Assembly: GCA_021151625.1 (NCBI GenBank) | Contig: JAGKWY010000005.1 | Coordinates: forward strand, 1 to 64,000 | Length of the DNA stretch: 64,000 nt | Direction of reading: 5' to 3' | Source of the DNA: Gammaproteobacteria bacterium | Lineage (GTDB): Bacteria; Pseudomonadota; Gammaproteobacteria; Pseudomonadales; Cellvibrionaceae | Part shown: positions 16,644 to 24,776 of the stretch, in pieces | How positions within the stretch are numbered: the first letter of the stretch is position 1 | Layout of the letters: every line of letters begins with the position of its first letter | Program-made: the position numbers and the translations under genes | Notes under the pieces: generated by a model | The model's input: only the letters and a program-made list of their open reading frames with translations | The model's database searches: none | Told to the model about the DNA's origin: nothing

Positions 16644-17645
16644 TTGCAAACCCGAATCTCTTTTACCGTGTTAACCGGATTGTTGGTGCTTGCTATTGCG
16701 CTTGCGTCGGTTATCGCACTTAACACTGGCCTTGCCGATATTGAAGTCGTGCGCGGCTTGCAGGATTTTTTTAATGGCGAGCAAAGCCTTGCGGCCAATG
16801 TGGTAGGGCAAATTCGTTTGCCACGGTTACTGCTCGCCATTGTCATAGGTGCAACGCTCGGCATGAGCGGCGCTGCCATGCAGGGCTTATTGCGCAACCC
16901 ACTGGCTGACCCGGGCGTATTGGGGGTGAGCAGTGGTGCCGCCTTTGGTGCAATTTGCACGTTATATTTTGGTGTTGCCGCCAGTGCTTGGTATTGGTTA
17001 CCAGGCGCAGCCATTGTCGGTGCATTGTTCACTTTGTTTATGGTGTATGTGCTCGCTGGTTTACACAGCAGTATGCTCGCGTTAATTTTAGCGGGCACAG
17101 CAATGAGTGCCATTATGGTGGCGTTAATTGCGGTCGCGTTGAATTTTGCACCCAGTTTGTATGCGATGCAGGAAATTGTGTTCTGGATGCTGGGTTCTTT
17201 AGCGAATCGCCATTTCGATCATGTCAGTATTGCCTTGCCACTCGCACTGATTAGTTGGGTAATGATGCTAAGTCGCAGCCGTTTTCTTGATGCACTTAGT
17301 TTGGGGGAAGATAGTGCGCGCTCACTTGGTTTTAACAATCAACGTGAGCGTTGGATTTTATTACTGGGCATTTCCATCGGCGTTGGTGCTTGCGTAGCGG
17401 TCAGCGGCGCAATTGGTTTTATCGGTTTGGTGATTCCGCATTTGTTGCGCCCCTTTGTGGGCTATCGCCCGGGGCGATTAATGTTTGCCAGTGCACTGGG
17501 CGGCGCTTTGTTATTGGTGTTGGCCGATATTCTGGTGCGCCAGTTTGACAGCGCGCGTGAATTAAAACTCGGTGTAGTTACCTCATTAGTGGGTGCGCCG
17601 TTTTTCCTGTTATTAATTTTAAAAACCCGTTCACGGTGGGCTTGA
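16644..17645 (+). CDS. FecCD/BtuC-family ABC permease
   Basis: A 333-residue integral membrane protein with about ten hydrophobic segments and the family signatures RLPRLLLAIVIGATLGMSG, GLLRNPLADPGVLGVSSGA and GFIGLVIPHLLRP. It forms the channel for the preceding binding protein. The start is TTG 16644, preceded by AGGTAGGAA at a suitable distance; no ATG lies near. The stop codon is 2 nt before the ATG of the ATPase gene. Confidence 0.92.
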   Translation: MQTRISFTVLTGLLVLAIALASVIALNTGLADIEVVRGLQDFFNGEQSLAANVVGQIRLPRLLLAIVIGATLGMSGAAMQGLLRNPLADPGVLGVSSGAAFGAICTLYFGVAASAWYWLPGAAIVGALFTLFMVYVLAGLHSSMLALILAGTAMSAIMVALIAVALNFAPSLYAMQEIVFWMLGSLANRHFDHVSIALPLALISWVMMLSRSRFLDALSLGEDSARSLGFNNQRERWILLLGISIGVGACVAVSGAIGFIGLVIPHLLRPFVGYRPGRLMFASALGGALLLVLADILVRQFDSARELKLGVVTSLVGAPFFLLLILKTRSRWA

Positions 17646-17647
17646 TA

Positions 17648-18442
17648 ATGACAACCACACTGAAAGCCAAAACTGTTTCTGTTATTCGCGACAACAACAC
17701 GATTATCGATCGCATCGATGTGCAATTATCACCCGGTGAATTTGTGGGGTTGATTGGCCCCAATGGTGCGGGTAAAAGTTCGTTGCTGCGTGTGCTGGCT
17801 GGCTTGAGTGATGCAGATTCTGGCAGTGTTTGTGTCAGTAATGGCAAACATGCTGATATAGCTCTGCAACAGCTGCCCAATCGCGAGCGCGCCCAATTGC
17901 TCGCCTATTTGCCGCAGCAGGAAACACCGGCCTGGCCACTGCAAGTGGAGCATCTTGTTGGTCTCGGGCGTGCGCCCTGGCATAAGCCGATGAGTGGTAA
18001 ATCCGAACGCGATGCCCAGGCCATTGAGCGCGCGTTACAAATTACCGAGCTGACCCAATTGCGTCACCGTATTGTGACTACACTTTCCGGTGGTGAATTG
18101 CAGCGTTCTTTATTAGCGCGTGTGTTTGCCGGTGAGCCAGAAATTATTCTGGCGGATGAACCTATAGCGGCGCTCGACCCTTACCATCAATTGCATATGA
18201 TGGAGTTATTAGCCGAGCATGCGCAGCAGGACGGATCTGTATTTGCCGCCTTGCACGATTTAAGTTTGGCGGCGCGTTTTTGTTCGCGCCTGGTATTAAT
18301 CCATCACGGCAAAGTAATTGCCGATGGTCAACCAATTGATGTGCTTACCACTGAAAATTTGCAGCAAGTTTATGGCATTAGCGCCTATGTTGATTGCCGC
18401 GATGATGGGGTGGTCATAATCCCGCGCAAGCGGGTGATTTGA
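17648..18442 (+). CDS. ABC importer ATPase (FecE/BtuD family)
   Basis: A 264-residue nucleotide-binding subunit. Walker A is GPNGAGKSS near residue 40, the signature is LSGGELQRS near 145, Walker B is IILADEP and the switch histidine is in ALHDLS. It energises the permease encoded 2 nt upstream. The last nine codons including the stop lie in the first copy of a 29-bp tandem repeat (18415-18472), so the very C-terminus (IIPRKRVI) may have been shaped by the repeat. Confidence 0.92.
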   Translation: MTTTLKAKTVSVIRDNNTIIDRIDVQLSPGEFVGLIGPNGAGKSSLLRVLAGLSDADSGSVCVSNGKHADIALQQLPNRERAQLLAYLPQQETPAWPLQVEHLVGLGRAPWHKPMSGKSERDAQAIERALQITELTQLRHRIVTTLSGGELQRSLLARVFAGEPEIILADEPIAALDPYHQLHMMELLAEHAQQDGSVFAALHDLSLAARFCSRLVLIHHGKVIADGQPIDVLTTENLQQVYGISAYVDCRDDGVVIIPRKRVI

Positions 18443-18472
18443 ACATAATCCCGCGTAAGCGGGTGATTTAAA
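18415..18472. repeat. 29-bp tandem duplication spanning the ATPase stop codon
   Basis: Copies at 18415-18443 and 18444-18472 differ at two positions. Each contains CCCGCG-AAG-CGGG, a small hairpin. The first copy encodes the last codons of the ATPase and its TGA; in the second the TGA is TAA. The hairpin resembles other CCCGC...GCGGG stems at 23052-23070, 32411-32433 and 34832-34854, which may be members of a REP-like family. Confidence 0.8.
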
Positions 18473-18507
18473 TTTTGATGTAATGTGCCATTAGCAGGAT
18501 GAAGAAT

Positions 18508-19014
18508 ATGAAAGCCGGATTATTCAAAGCAATCATCAATTTTTGGCCGCCGATGTTCTTCTCCGGCATTAAAGTCACGCATCTCTCTGACGACTACAAA
18601 GAGACCCGCGTTACACTAAAACTGCGTTGGTACAACAAAAATTATGTGGGTACCCAATACGGAGGTAATTTAATTTCCATGACTGACCCCTGGTACATGC
18701 TGATGATCATGACCAACTTGGGGCGCGATTATTTTGTGTGGGATAAACACGCCGAAATAGATTACATTGCTCCCGGCAAAACCCACGTCCATGCGCAGTT
18801 TATTATTAGCGATGAAACCCTCGCCGATATTCGCGCCAAAACCGCCAATGGCGAAAAATACGTGCCCGAATTTTTGGTGGAAATAAAAGACGATAATGGT
18901 CAGTTAGTTGCGCGGGTAAAGCGTCGCGTTTATATCAAATTAAAACCGCGTGCTCGCACAAGTGAAGATCCGCAAACCAATGAGCCGGATCTTGAAGACG
19001 TCAACAAAAATTAA
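18508..19014 (+). CDS. DUF4442 hotdog-fold protein (thioesterase-like)
   Basis: A 168-residue protein resembling DUF4442: SGIKVTHLSDDYKETRVTL, then NYVGTQYGGNLISMTDPWYM, the usual central helix region of the hotdog fold, then the beta-strand IDYIAPGKTHVHAQF. Such proteins are thought to be acyl-CoA thioesterases; no activity is proven for this group. Of two candidate ATGs (18499, 18508), the second has AGGA 8 nt upstream. The C-terminal 20 residues are charged and probably disordered. Confidence 0.7.
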   Translation: MKAGLFKAIINFWPPMFFSGIKVTHLSDDYKETRVTLKLRWYNKNYVGTQYGGNLISMTDPWYMLMIMTNLGRDYFVWDKHAEIDYIAPGKTHVHAQFIISDETLADIRAKTANGEKYVPEFLVEIKDDNGQLVARVKRRVYIKLKPRARTSEDPQTNEPDLEDVNKN

Positions 19015-19033
19015 CGAGAGAAACTCCATCACC

Positions 19034-20071
19034 ATGCTCAATGTTGCCCTTTGCTCCTACGGTATGTCTGGCAAGGTATTCCATGCCCCGCTGATTACCG
19101 CTGAGCCGCGTTTAAAACTGCACAGTATTTTGCAGCGCAATGAACCCACGGCATTGGCTGATTACCCGCAAGCAACTATTGTTAAATCGTTTGAAGAATT
19201 AATTGCCAATCCGGATATTCAGCTGGTTGTTGTCAATACCCCCAATGAACATCATTACCCCATGACCAAAGCGGCATTATTGGCGGGAAAGCATGTGGTA
19301 GTCGAAAAACCATTTACCCTGAGCCTGGATGAAGGCAATGAATTAATAGCGTTGGCGCAACAAAAAAATCTGATTCTTTCGGTATTTCAAAATAAGCGTT
19401 TGGAAAGCGATCATCTTGATGCGCAGAAAGTTATCCAATCCGGTGCGCTGGGCCGCATAGTGGAAGTGGAATGGCACTACGATCGCTATCGCACCAACAT
19501 CACCCACAAAAAGTGGAAAGAAGATAATTTACCCGGTTCCGGCACCTGGTTTGATTTGGGGATTCACATGGTGGATTCCATGTTGTGTTTATTTGGCAAG
19601 CCCAATGCTGTGTATGCCGATATGCGCAGCCTGCGTCGCGCCGAAGGTTCAACCGATTATTTCAACACGATTTTTCACTACGCGGATATGCGTGTAATTT
19701 TACGCTCCAGCACTTACGTGAGTGAAAAAGGTGCAACAGTGGCGATTCACGGTGATAAAGGTTCTTTCCTGAAATTCGGGCAGGATGTACAGGAAGGCCA
19801 AATGATGCGCGGTATCATTCCTGGTATGCCCGGCTGGGCCCAACCGGGTGAAGATAATTACGTTGTGCTTCACACTCATAACAATGGCGAAGCCCAGCGA
19901 AAAATAATTTCCGGTCAACGCGGCTACTACGAACATTATTATCAAAATATTGTCGATGCCATTACCGGCAAAGCCCCGCTGGCCTTTTTGCCACAACAAT
20001 CGCTGCTCGGTGTAGAAGTTTTGTTAGCGGCGGAAGAAAGTGCAAAACAACAAACCTTGATTCATTTTTAA
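19034..20071 (+). CDS. Gfo/Idh/MocA-family NAD(P)-dependent oxidoreductase
   Basis: A 345-residue protein. The N-terminal Rossmann segment LCSYGMSGKVFHAPLI carries the nucleotide-binding loop. The EKPFTLSLDEG motif near residue 95 holds the catalytic lysine of the family, and GTWFDLGIHMVD near 180 supplies the second catalytic histidine. It resembles E. coli YdgJ-type sugar or inositol dehydrogenases. The substrate is unknown. The start is ATG 19034, because the longer frame upstream lies inside the preceding gene. Confidence 0.85.
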   Translation: MLNVALCSYGMSGKVFHAPLITAEPRLKLHSILQRNEPTALADYPQATIVKSFEELIANPDIQLVVVNTPNEHHYPMTKAALLAGKHVVVEKPFTLSLDEGNELIALAQQKNLILSVFQNKRLESDHLDAQKVIQSGALGRIVEVEWHYDRYRTNITHKKWKEDNLPGSGTWFDLGIHMVDSMLCLFGKPNAVYADMRSLRRAEGSTDYFNTIFHYADMRVILRSSTYVSEKGATVAIHGDKGSFLKFGQDVQEGQMMRGIIPGMPGWAQPGEDNYVVLHTHNNGEAQRKIISGQRGYYEHYYQNIVDAITGKAPLAFLPQQSLLGVEVLLAAEESAKQQTLIHF

Positions 20072-20126
20072 ATTAGCCCGCACAGGCTTAACAACTACCC
20101 CAACGCATATTTTATCTGGAGTAAAG

Positions 20127-20444
20127 ATGATGAAAAAAATTATCGCATTATTGTCAGTGCTTATGTTCTCCACATCCGCTTTCGCGGGCCGTGTACCGGA
20201 ATCCATCAAAAATGTAGAGGCCTTGGGTAAAGGCTATGTAAAACTGAATATCCTTAAACAATCACCGAACGACGAATATGACTATCAAATTGTCAGTGCG
20301 GTGGATATTAAACGCATGGTCGGCGCTTCCGATAAAAAATCTTGCTACATGTTTTATTTTACTGGTATGGAACTGCTGAAAATCCAGGTAACCCATCAAG
20401 CGTGTAGCGATCTTGTTAAAGAATTGATGGCGGCTCAGAGTTAG
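20127..20444 (+). CDS. Small secreted protein of unknown function
   Basis: 105 residues with a Sec signal peptide (KKIIALLSVLMFSTSAFAG, cleavage after AFA). The mature part is about 85 residues with two cysteines (in KKSCYMF and HQACSDL) that may form a disulfide in the periplasm. I do not recognise the family. TGGAG lies upstream of two adjacent ATGs (20127 and 20130). A 22-bp inverted repeat follows the stop codon. Confidence 0.65.
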   Translation: MMKKIIALLSVLMFSTSAFAGRVPESIKNVEALGKGYVKLNILKQSPNDEYDYQIVSAVDIKRMVGASDKKSCYMFYFTGMELLKIQVTHQACSDLVKELMAAQS

Positions 20445-20462
20445 TTAAGTTTTTTCATTAAT

Positions 20463-20515
20463 AATTAAATTACAAATGAAAAAATTAATTATTTTTTTTC
20501 ATTTGTAATTTAATT
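20463..20515 (+). terminator. Perfect 22-bp AT-rich inverted repeat (probable terminator)
   Basis: Arms at 20463-20484 and 20494-20515 are exact reverse complements with a 9-nt loop. The stem holds only two G-C pairs, so it is unusually AT-rich for an intrinsic terminator, although the A-run and T-run at its top could serve either strand. It marks the left border of an AT-rich region. Confidence 0.6.
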
Positions 20516-20716
20516 TGTTTGTTTCAATTATTTAAAATTAAAGTTTTTACAGAGAAACTGCTTTTTTGAGGTGTTTCTCCGTTTAACTGTGAAGGCACCT
20601 AAAGTAATATTCTTTCCGAACTGATATTTCCCTCTATGGGGGTATGGTTCAAGAAGTGGATGATTAGCCTATAGGGATTAGTCATTGGAATGAATGTTAT
20701 TAATAAGGAGCCTTAC

Positions 20717-22432
20717 ATGAAAAACTTTTTTTCAAAGAGCCTATTTTGCCTGCCGTTTTTGTTATGTAGTGCTGTTCACGCAAAAACTTGCGCGTCGCTA
20801 GATGACTTTTATGCGGCGGAAGGTTGCGAGGTGTTTGCAACTAAAGCATACGCCCCGGCCACTAACGGGGGTGGCGGTCAGGTAAAAGTAAAGATATTAA
20901 AAAATACCCTTGGAGTTAGAAATCCTAACAAGCTTGTCCACATTGTAGGGCCGTATGAAAATACAGTTTTGGGCGGCGGTACGGGTCTGAGTTCTATCAG
21001 ATACCAGGTGGAAAGGTTGCAATCTATGGGTCTTGATGTGGCTTATTATGATTTCTCTGCTACATCGGGTGATTATCTGCAAAAAAAGGCCTACGCACTT
21101 GTTGAGGCCATGAAAAAAATTGATGCGTTGCGCGGTGCTACCAAATCGTCTGTCATGGTTGGATTGAGTTTGGGGGGGGTTGTGGCAAGATATGCTTTGA
21201 CAACGATGGAAAAGGAAAATTATGTTCACGGAGTAAAATACTACATTTCGTTTGACTCTCCCCATCAGGGAGCACACATTCCCGTCTCAATACAGCGTAT
21301 TCCGTTGTTTATGCGGTCTGCGATTGAAGCAGCCAAGAAAGATAACTCTGATGTTTCAGGCTTCCTGAGTAAGTTTCTCAAACTGGTTGATGCCGGGGAT
21401 TTGCTAAGGCTCCAGTCTGTTGTCGCTTCAGCAAATAATGCATCTAATACAGCTATTTCTGCGCTCGATTCCATGTTGAATAACAGCATAAAATCACCTG
21501 CTGTAAAGCAACTGTTGATACAAAACATTTTTAGCTCCAATGTAAAAGACCCGTTGGCAACGACCTTGCTGAGTGAGTTAAATCAGCTTGGATATCCACT
21601 TGGTTTAACATTGCCTATTAAAAATATCGCAGTTGTGAATGGCTCTACAACAGGTAAAGTGTTGGCGACAGCCAATCCCAAGTACTTTAATTTTTATAGT
21701 AATCACGTGGGTAACGGAGCAGCCATTCGTGAACTCTTTATTGAGTCTTATGTAATGGGAGCCAGTCCCTATCCGGTATATTCAACACCACCCGGTTGCT
21801 ATTCGTCATCTTGCGTTGACTTTAGTAAAACAACATACGGTCATTACGTGTTTAATGCGGGTTTGAAGTATAAAGATGTTTCTGATTCGATAACTGGCGA
21901 TGGGAAAGATTGGTATAAGGAATTTACAAATATGCCAGCGGTCAGCTCATCTTCAGCCTATGCTTGGGATTTGATGGCTTGTTCTACTTTGCCTATTCCT
22001 GAGCTTCTGGCGTCCTACCTTAATCCAACACTGAAGGAAGCTGGTTTAACAGCTAATGGCGATTTTGTTGCGCTACAAAAGAACTCATGTTTTATCCCGG
22101 CTAATAGTGCCTTGGGCAAGGCTACCGCGACAGCTGCGCTTCCTTTCCATACTTACTACGGCTCGTCTGAAAACAATCCACACAATTTCTTTATAGAGGG
22201 AACCTTAAGAGAAGGTGGTAATGGTAACTATTTTGAGAGCGATCTCTTTTATAAATTTGTTCCTGATACCTACACTACCTCAGCGAATTGGTCTTTTGTG
22301 AATCTGCCCCCTAAACCGCCAGCTGTTTTGGAGTATCCAATGCAGAGTGAATACCAGTGCTTTATGACTTGGGGTTATACTGGTCGCGTAATTAAATTTT
22401 CCGATGGAAAGTGTTACGTTAGAGCTGAATAA
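20717..22432 (+). CDS. Secreted alpha/beta-hydrolase, lipase-like
   Basis: 571 residues with a signal peptide (KSLFCLPFLLCSAVHAK). The fold markers are LVHIVGPYENTVLGG near residue 85, the nucleophile elbow GLSLGG near 155 and FDSPHQGAH near 190. The last is typical of triacylglycerol lipases and PGAP1-like hydrolases, in which DxPHxG follows the nucleophile strand. Several cysteines (for example GCYSSSC) suggest extracytoplasmic disulfides. ATG 20717 follows AAGGAG at 7 nt. Codon choice is visibly richer in A/T than in neighbouring genes, which suggests horizontal acquisition. The substrate is unknown. Confidence 0.7.
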   Translation: MKNFFSKSLFCLPFLLCSAVHAKTCASLDDFYAAEGCEVFATKAYAPATNGGGGQVKVKILKNTLGVRNPNKLVHIVGPYENTVLGGGTGLSSIRYQVERLQSMGLDVAYYDFSATSGDYLQKKAYALVEAMKKIDALRGATKSSVMVGLSLGGVVARYALTTMEKENYVHGVKYYISFDSPHQGAHIPVSIQRIPLFMRSAIEAAKKDNSDVSGFLSKFLKLVDAGDLLRLQSVVASANNASNTAISALDSMLNNSIKSPAVKQLLIQNIFSSNVKDPLATTLLSELNQLGYPLGLTLPIKNIAVVNGSTTGKVLATANPKYFNFYSNHVGNGAAIRELFIESYVMGASPYPVYSTPPGCYSSSCVDFSKTTYGHYVFNAGLKYKDVSDSITGDGKDWYKEFTNMPAVSSSSAYAWDLMACSTLPIPELLASYLNPTLKEAGLTANGDFVALQKNSCFIPANSALGKATATAALPFHTYYGSSENNPHNFFIEGTLREGGNGNYFESDLFYKFVPDTYTTSANWSFVNLPPKPPAVLEYPMQSEYQCFMTWGYTGRVIKFSDGKCYVRAE

Positions 22433-22458
22433 TTTGATTTTTATGTTATTCGTGTTAA

Positions 22459-22491
22459 AAATAAACGCCGCAATTGCGGCGTTTATTTTTT
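22459..22491 (+). terminator. Rho-independent terminator after the lipase-like gene
   Basis: Stem AAACGCCGCAA/TTGCGGCGTTT followed by ATTTTTTG, 26 nt after the stop codon. Confidence 0.9.
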
Positions 22492-22558
22492 GCAGACTAT
22501 TATCCTGATGTTGATGGAGTTTCTACCTTATTTAACTTAATAAAAAGGAATTATGGTT

Positions 22559-23011
22559 ATGCATATTGTTCGTGCGTTGACTGCTGACTCCGAAAAAATC
22601 CTCGCTTTACAAAAACTGGCCTATTACTCAGAAGCTGAAATAAACAATGATTTTTCTATCCCGCCCCTAACCCAAACCCTGGAGCAGTTGCAGGCTGAGT
22701 TTGCGGTAAAGGAAATATTGAAAGTGGTCGCTGATGACGAGGTTGTTGGCAGTGGCCAGGTAAAACTGGAAACTGGAACTGCATATATTGGACGCATAAT
22801 CGTACGGCCAGATTTATGGGGGCAGGGGATAGGTTCTGGTATTTTGCTCGCGTTAGAAACAGTGTTTCCCGATGCGAGGCGCTTTGAATTGTTTACTGGT
22901 GCCAGGAGTGCTAAGAACATTGCGCTTTATAAAAAAAGGGGCTACTCCGAATTCCGCCATGCTTTTTTAGGAAATACCCAGGTTATATTTCTTGAAAAAT
23001 TTGTGACATGA
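22559..23011 (+). CDS. GNAT-family N-acetyltransferase
   Basis: About 150 residues. The acetyl-CoA-binding motif A is IIVRPDLWGQGIGSGILLAL, near residue 80, and the C-terminal ARSAKNIALYKKRGY is motif B. It transfers an acetyl group to an unidentified amine. ATG 22559 is better spaced from AAGGA than the ATG at 22553. Between this gene and the LPMO lie 238 nt containing a small GTCCCGC/GCGGGAC hairpin (23053-23071). Confidence 0.85.
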   Translation: MHIVRALTADSEKILALQKLAYYSEAEINNDFSIPPLTQTLEQLQAEFAVKEILKVVADDEVVGSGQVKLETGTAYIGRIIVRPDLWGQGIGSGILLALETVFPDARRFELFTGARSAKNIALYKKRGYSEFRHAFLGNTQVIFLEKFVT

Positions 23012-23249
23012 TTTTTGTCGCCCAAATATAAATCCGCACTTTATTTCCCTGTGTCCCGCACAAAGCGGGACGCGCCTTCCCAAAGTCGAACCTGAAAACC
23101 AAAACTCGTACTCGCCTTTCATTTCCCACAGTTCTAGGATTTTTTTGCCTGCTATAAGCCGCATTTTGGGTTTGCTGGTGGCAGGAAAAGCTATTCAACT
23201 AACAAGAGCTGTGTGCGTGGCGCATCGCTCATTTAAGGAGAAAGTGAAA

Positions 23250-24416
23250 GTGCAAACAATTCAGATGCGTTCCGCAATTTCCCGTGTTAGAAGTTTTGGT
23301 TTTTCTGCTGTAGTTGCTGCAACTGCGTTATTAAGCGCAGTTGAGGTAAGCGCGCATGGTTATGTGTCATCACCAAAAGCACGGGTGATTATGTGTAAGG
23401 AAAATAATATTGAAAATCCGACCCACCCGGCGTGTATCGCCGCAAAAGCAGCGGGGAATGTGGGTTTTTATGCGCCGCAAAGTATCGCCATCGGCGGCGT
23501 GCGCGATAACCATCAAGCGGTTATTCCCGATGGCAAATTGTGTAGCGCTGGTGTGAGTGGTTATGCGGGGCTGGACTTGGCACGCAACGATTGGCCAGCA
23601 ACCCAGGTGCAAGCGGGGTTCCGCGAGTTTGTGTGGACCAACACCGCGCAGCATCGCAGCATGTATTTCCGCTATTACATTACCAAACAGGGCTATAACC
23701 CTAACCAGCCGTTGAAATGGTCTGATCTGGAGCAGATCCACCAATCATCACCCACCGGGCAGGAAGCGGTATCGCGCCATCAGGTAAATTTGCCAGCGCG
23801 TAGCGGGCGCCACGTGGTATATAGCATTTGGCAGCGGGATTATGCCGATGCACCCGAAGGGTTTTATCAATGTATCGATGTGGTTTATGGCAATGAACCA
23901 CCACCTAGCAGTTCCTCGGCAGCAACCAGTTCGCGTTCTTCATCAACAGCGTCAGTGGCCAGCAGTACAGGTAGTGATACTTGCGCCGGCTTGCCAACCT
24001 GGGACGCGGCAACTGTGTATAACAAACCGCAGCAAGTGAAATACAACAACAAGCGCTACCAGGCCAACTATTGGACCCAGGGCAATAATCCTGAACTGAC
24101 GTCCGGGCAATACAACTATTGGTTGGATCTGGGTGACTGTAATGGTTCCGGCGGTGGTTCATCCACGGCAGTAGCTTCTTCGCGCAGTTCTACGGCGGTA
24201 ACCAGCTCGCGTTCCAGTTCATCCGTCAGCACTGGCAGTTGTACATCGCCGGCTTATGTTAATGGTTCAAACTATGCAACCGGTGCCCTGGTGCGCAATG
24301 TGGGCAATGAATACCGCTGCACTGTGGGTGGCTGGTGTACGGTGGGTGGTCCTTACGAACCGGGCGTAGGTTGGGCCTGGACCAATGCCTGGGCGCTGGT
24401 ACGTAGCTGCCAATAA
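23250..24416 (+). CDS. Secreted AA10 lytic polysaccharide monooxygenase with CBM5 and CBM73
   Basis: A 388-residue copper enzyme that cleaves crystalline chitin (possibly cellulose) oxidatively. The signal peptide ends ...VSA, leaving His36 as the mature N-terminus (HGYVSSPKAR), the first ligand of the copper histidine brace. AA10 spans residues 36-215. A Ser-rich linker leads to a CBM5-like module (243-297, with TWDAATVYNKPQQVKYNNKR), a second Ser linker, and a C-terminal CBM73-like module (329-388). This matches the architecture of the Cellvibrio japonicus chitin-active LPMO10A. The start is GTG 23250, 9 nt after AAGGAG; the next in-frame ATG, 15 nt downstream, is less well placed. Confidence 0.9.
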   Translation: MQTIQMRSAISRVRSFGFSAVVAATALLSAVEVSAHGYVSSPKARVIMCKENNIENPTHPACIAAKAAGNVGFYAPQSIAIGGVRDNHQAVIPDGKLCSAGVSGYAGLDLARNDWPATQVQAGFREFVWTNTAQHRSMYFRYYITKQGYNPNQPLKWSDLEQIHQSSPTGQEAVSRHQVNLPARSGRHVVYSIWQRDYADAPEGFYQCIDVVYGNEPPPSSSSAATSSRSSSTASVASSTGSDTCAGLPTWDAATVYNKPQQVKYNNKRYQANYWTQGNNPELTSGQYNYWLDLGDCNGSGGGSSTAVASSRSSTAVTSSRSSSSVSTGSCTSPAYVNGSNYATGALVRNVGNEYRCTVGGWCTVGGPYEPGVGWAWTNAWALVRSCQ

Positions 24417-24776
24417 AAGTCGCAGCCGCTAATAAATAGTTGAAAATAAAATTATTGATGAAATAAAACGGCAGCTTCAGCTGCCGTTTTTATAGATAAT
24501 TTTTACTATGAAAAATTCAGGTTAATCCAGTCACAGATTGATTATTAATGCTTTGTAAATTTAACCCGCTAGGCTACTCTTACGGCTACAAAAAATAAGA
24601 CTCAAAAAATCTCTCCAGTTGTTGTCAGCCATTAGTGTTTCCCTGTCGTATCCGTGTTAGTTGTCCGGAGTTTTCCCGGGGGATCATCCACATCACCGCA
24701 AAAAATACCTGCCTGCTTTTTTAGCCTGGTTGGCTTTTGCTGCTTATTGTTTTTGTTGCTCGCGGAGGAACGAAGA
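24417..24776. other. Intergenic region between the LPMO and GH45 genes
   Basis: The first 80 nt hold the LPMO terminator. The remaining roughly 280 nt is the upstream region of the endoglucanase gene. I see no clear consensus promoter, operator palindrome or conserved small ORF in it. GCGGAGGA near 24762-24769 is the endoglucanase ribosome-binding site. Confidence 0.5.
24465..24493 (+). terminator. Rho-independent terminator after the LPMO gene
   Basis: Stem AAAACGGCAGCT/AGCTGCCGTTTT with a 2-nt centre, followed by TTAT; it begins 48 nt after the stop codon. With A-runs and T-runs on both sides it could work in both directions. Confidence 0.9.

Noticed and set aside
16619..17113. 164-codon antisense frame over the ABC permease
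   Set aside because: Antisense shadow of a permease with clear family motifs; composition is that of complemented hydrophobic codons.
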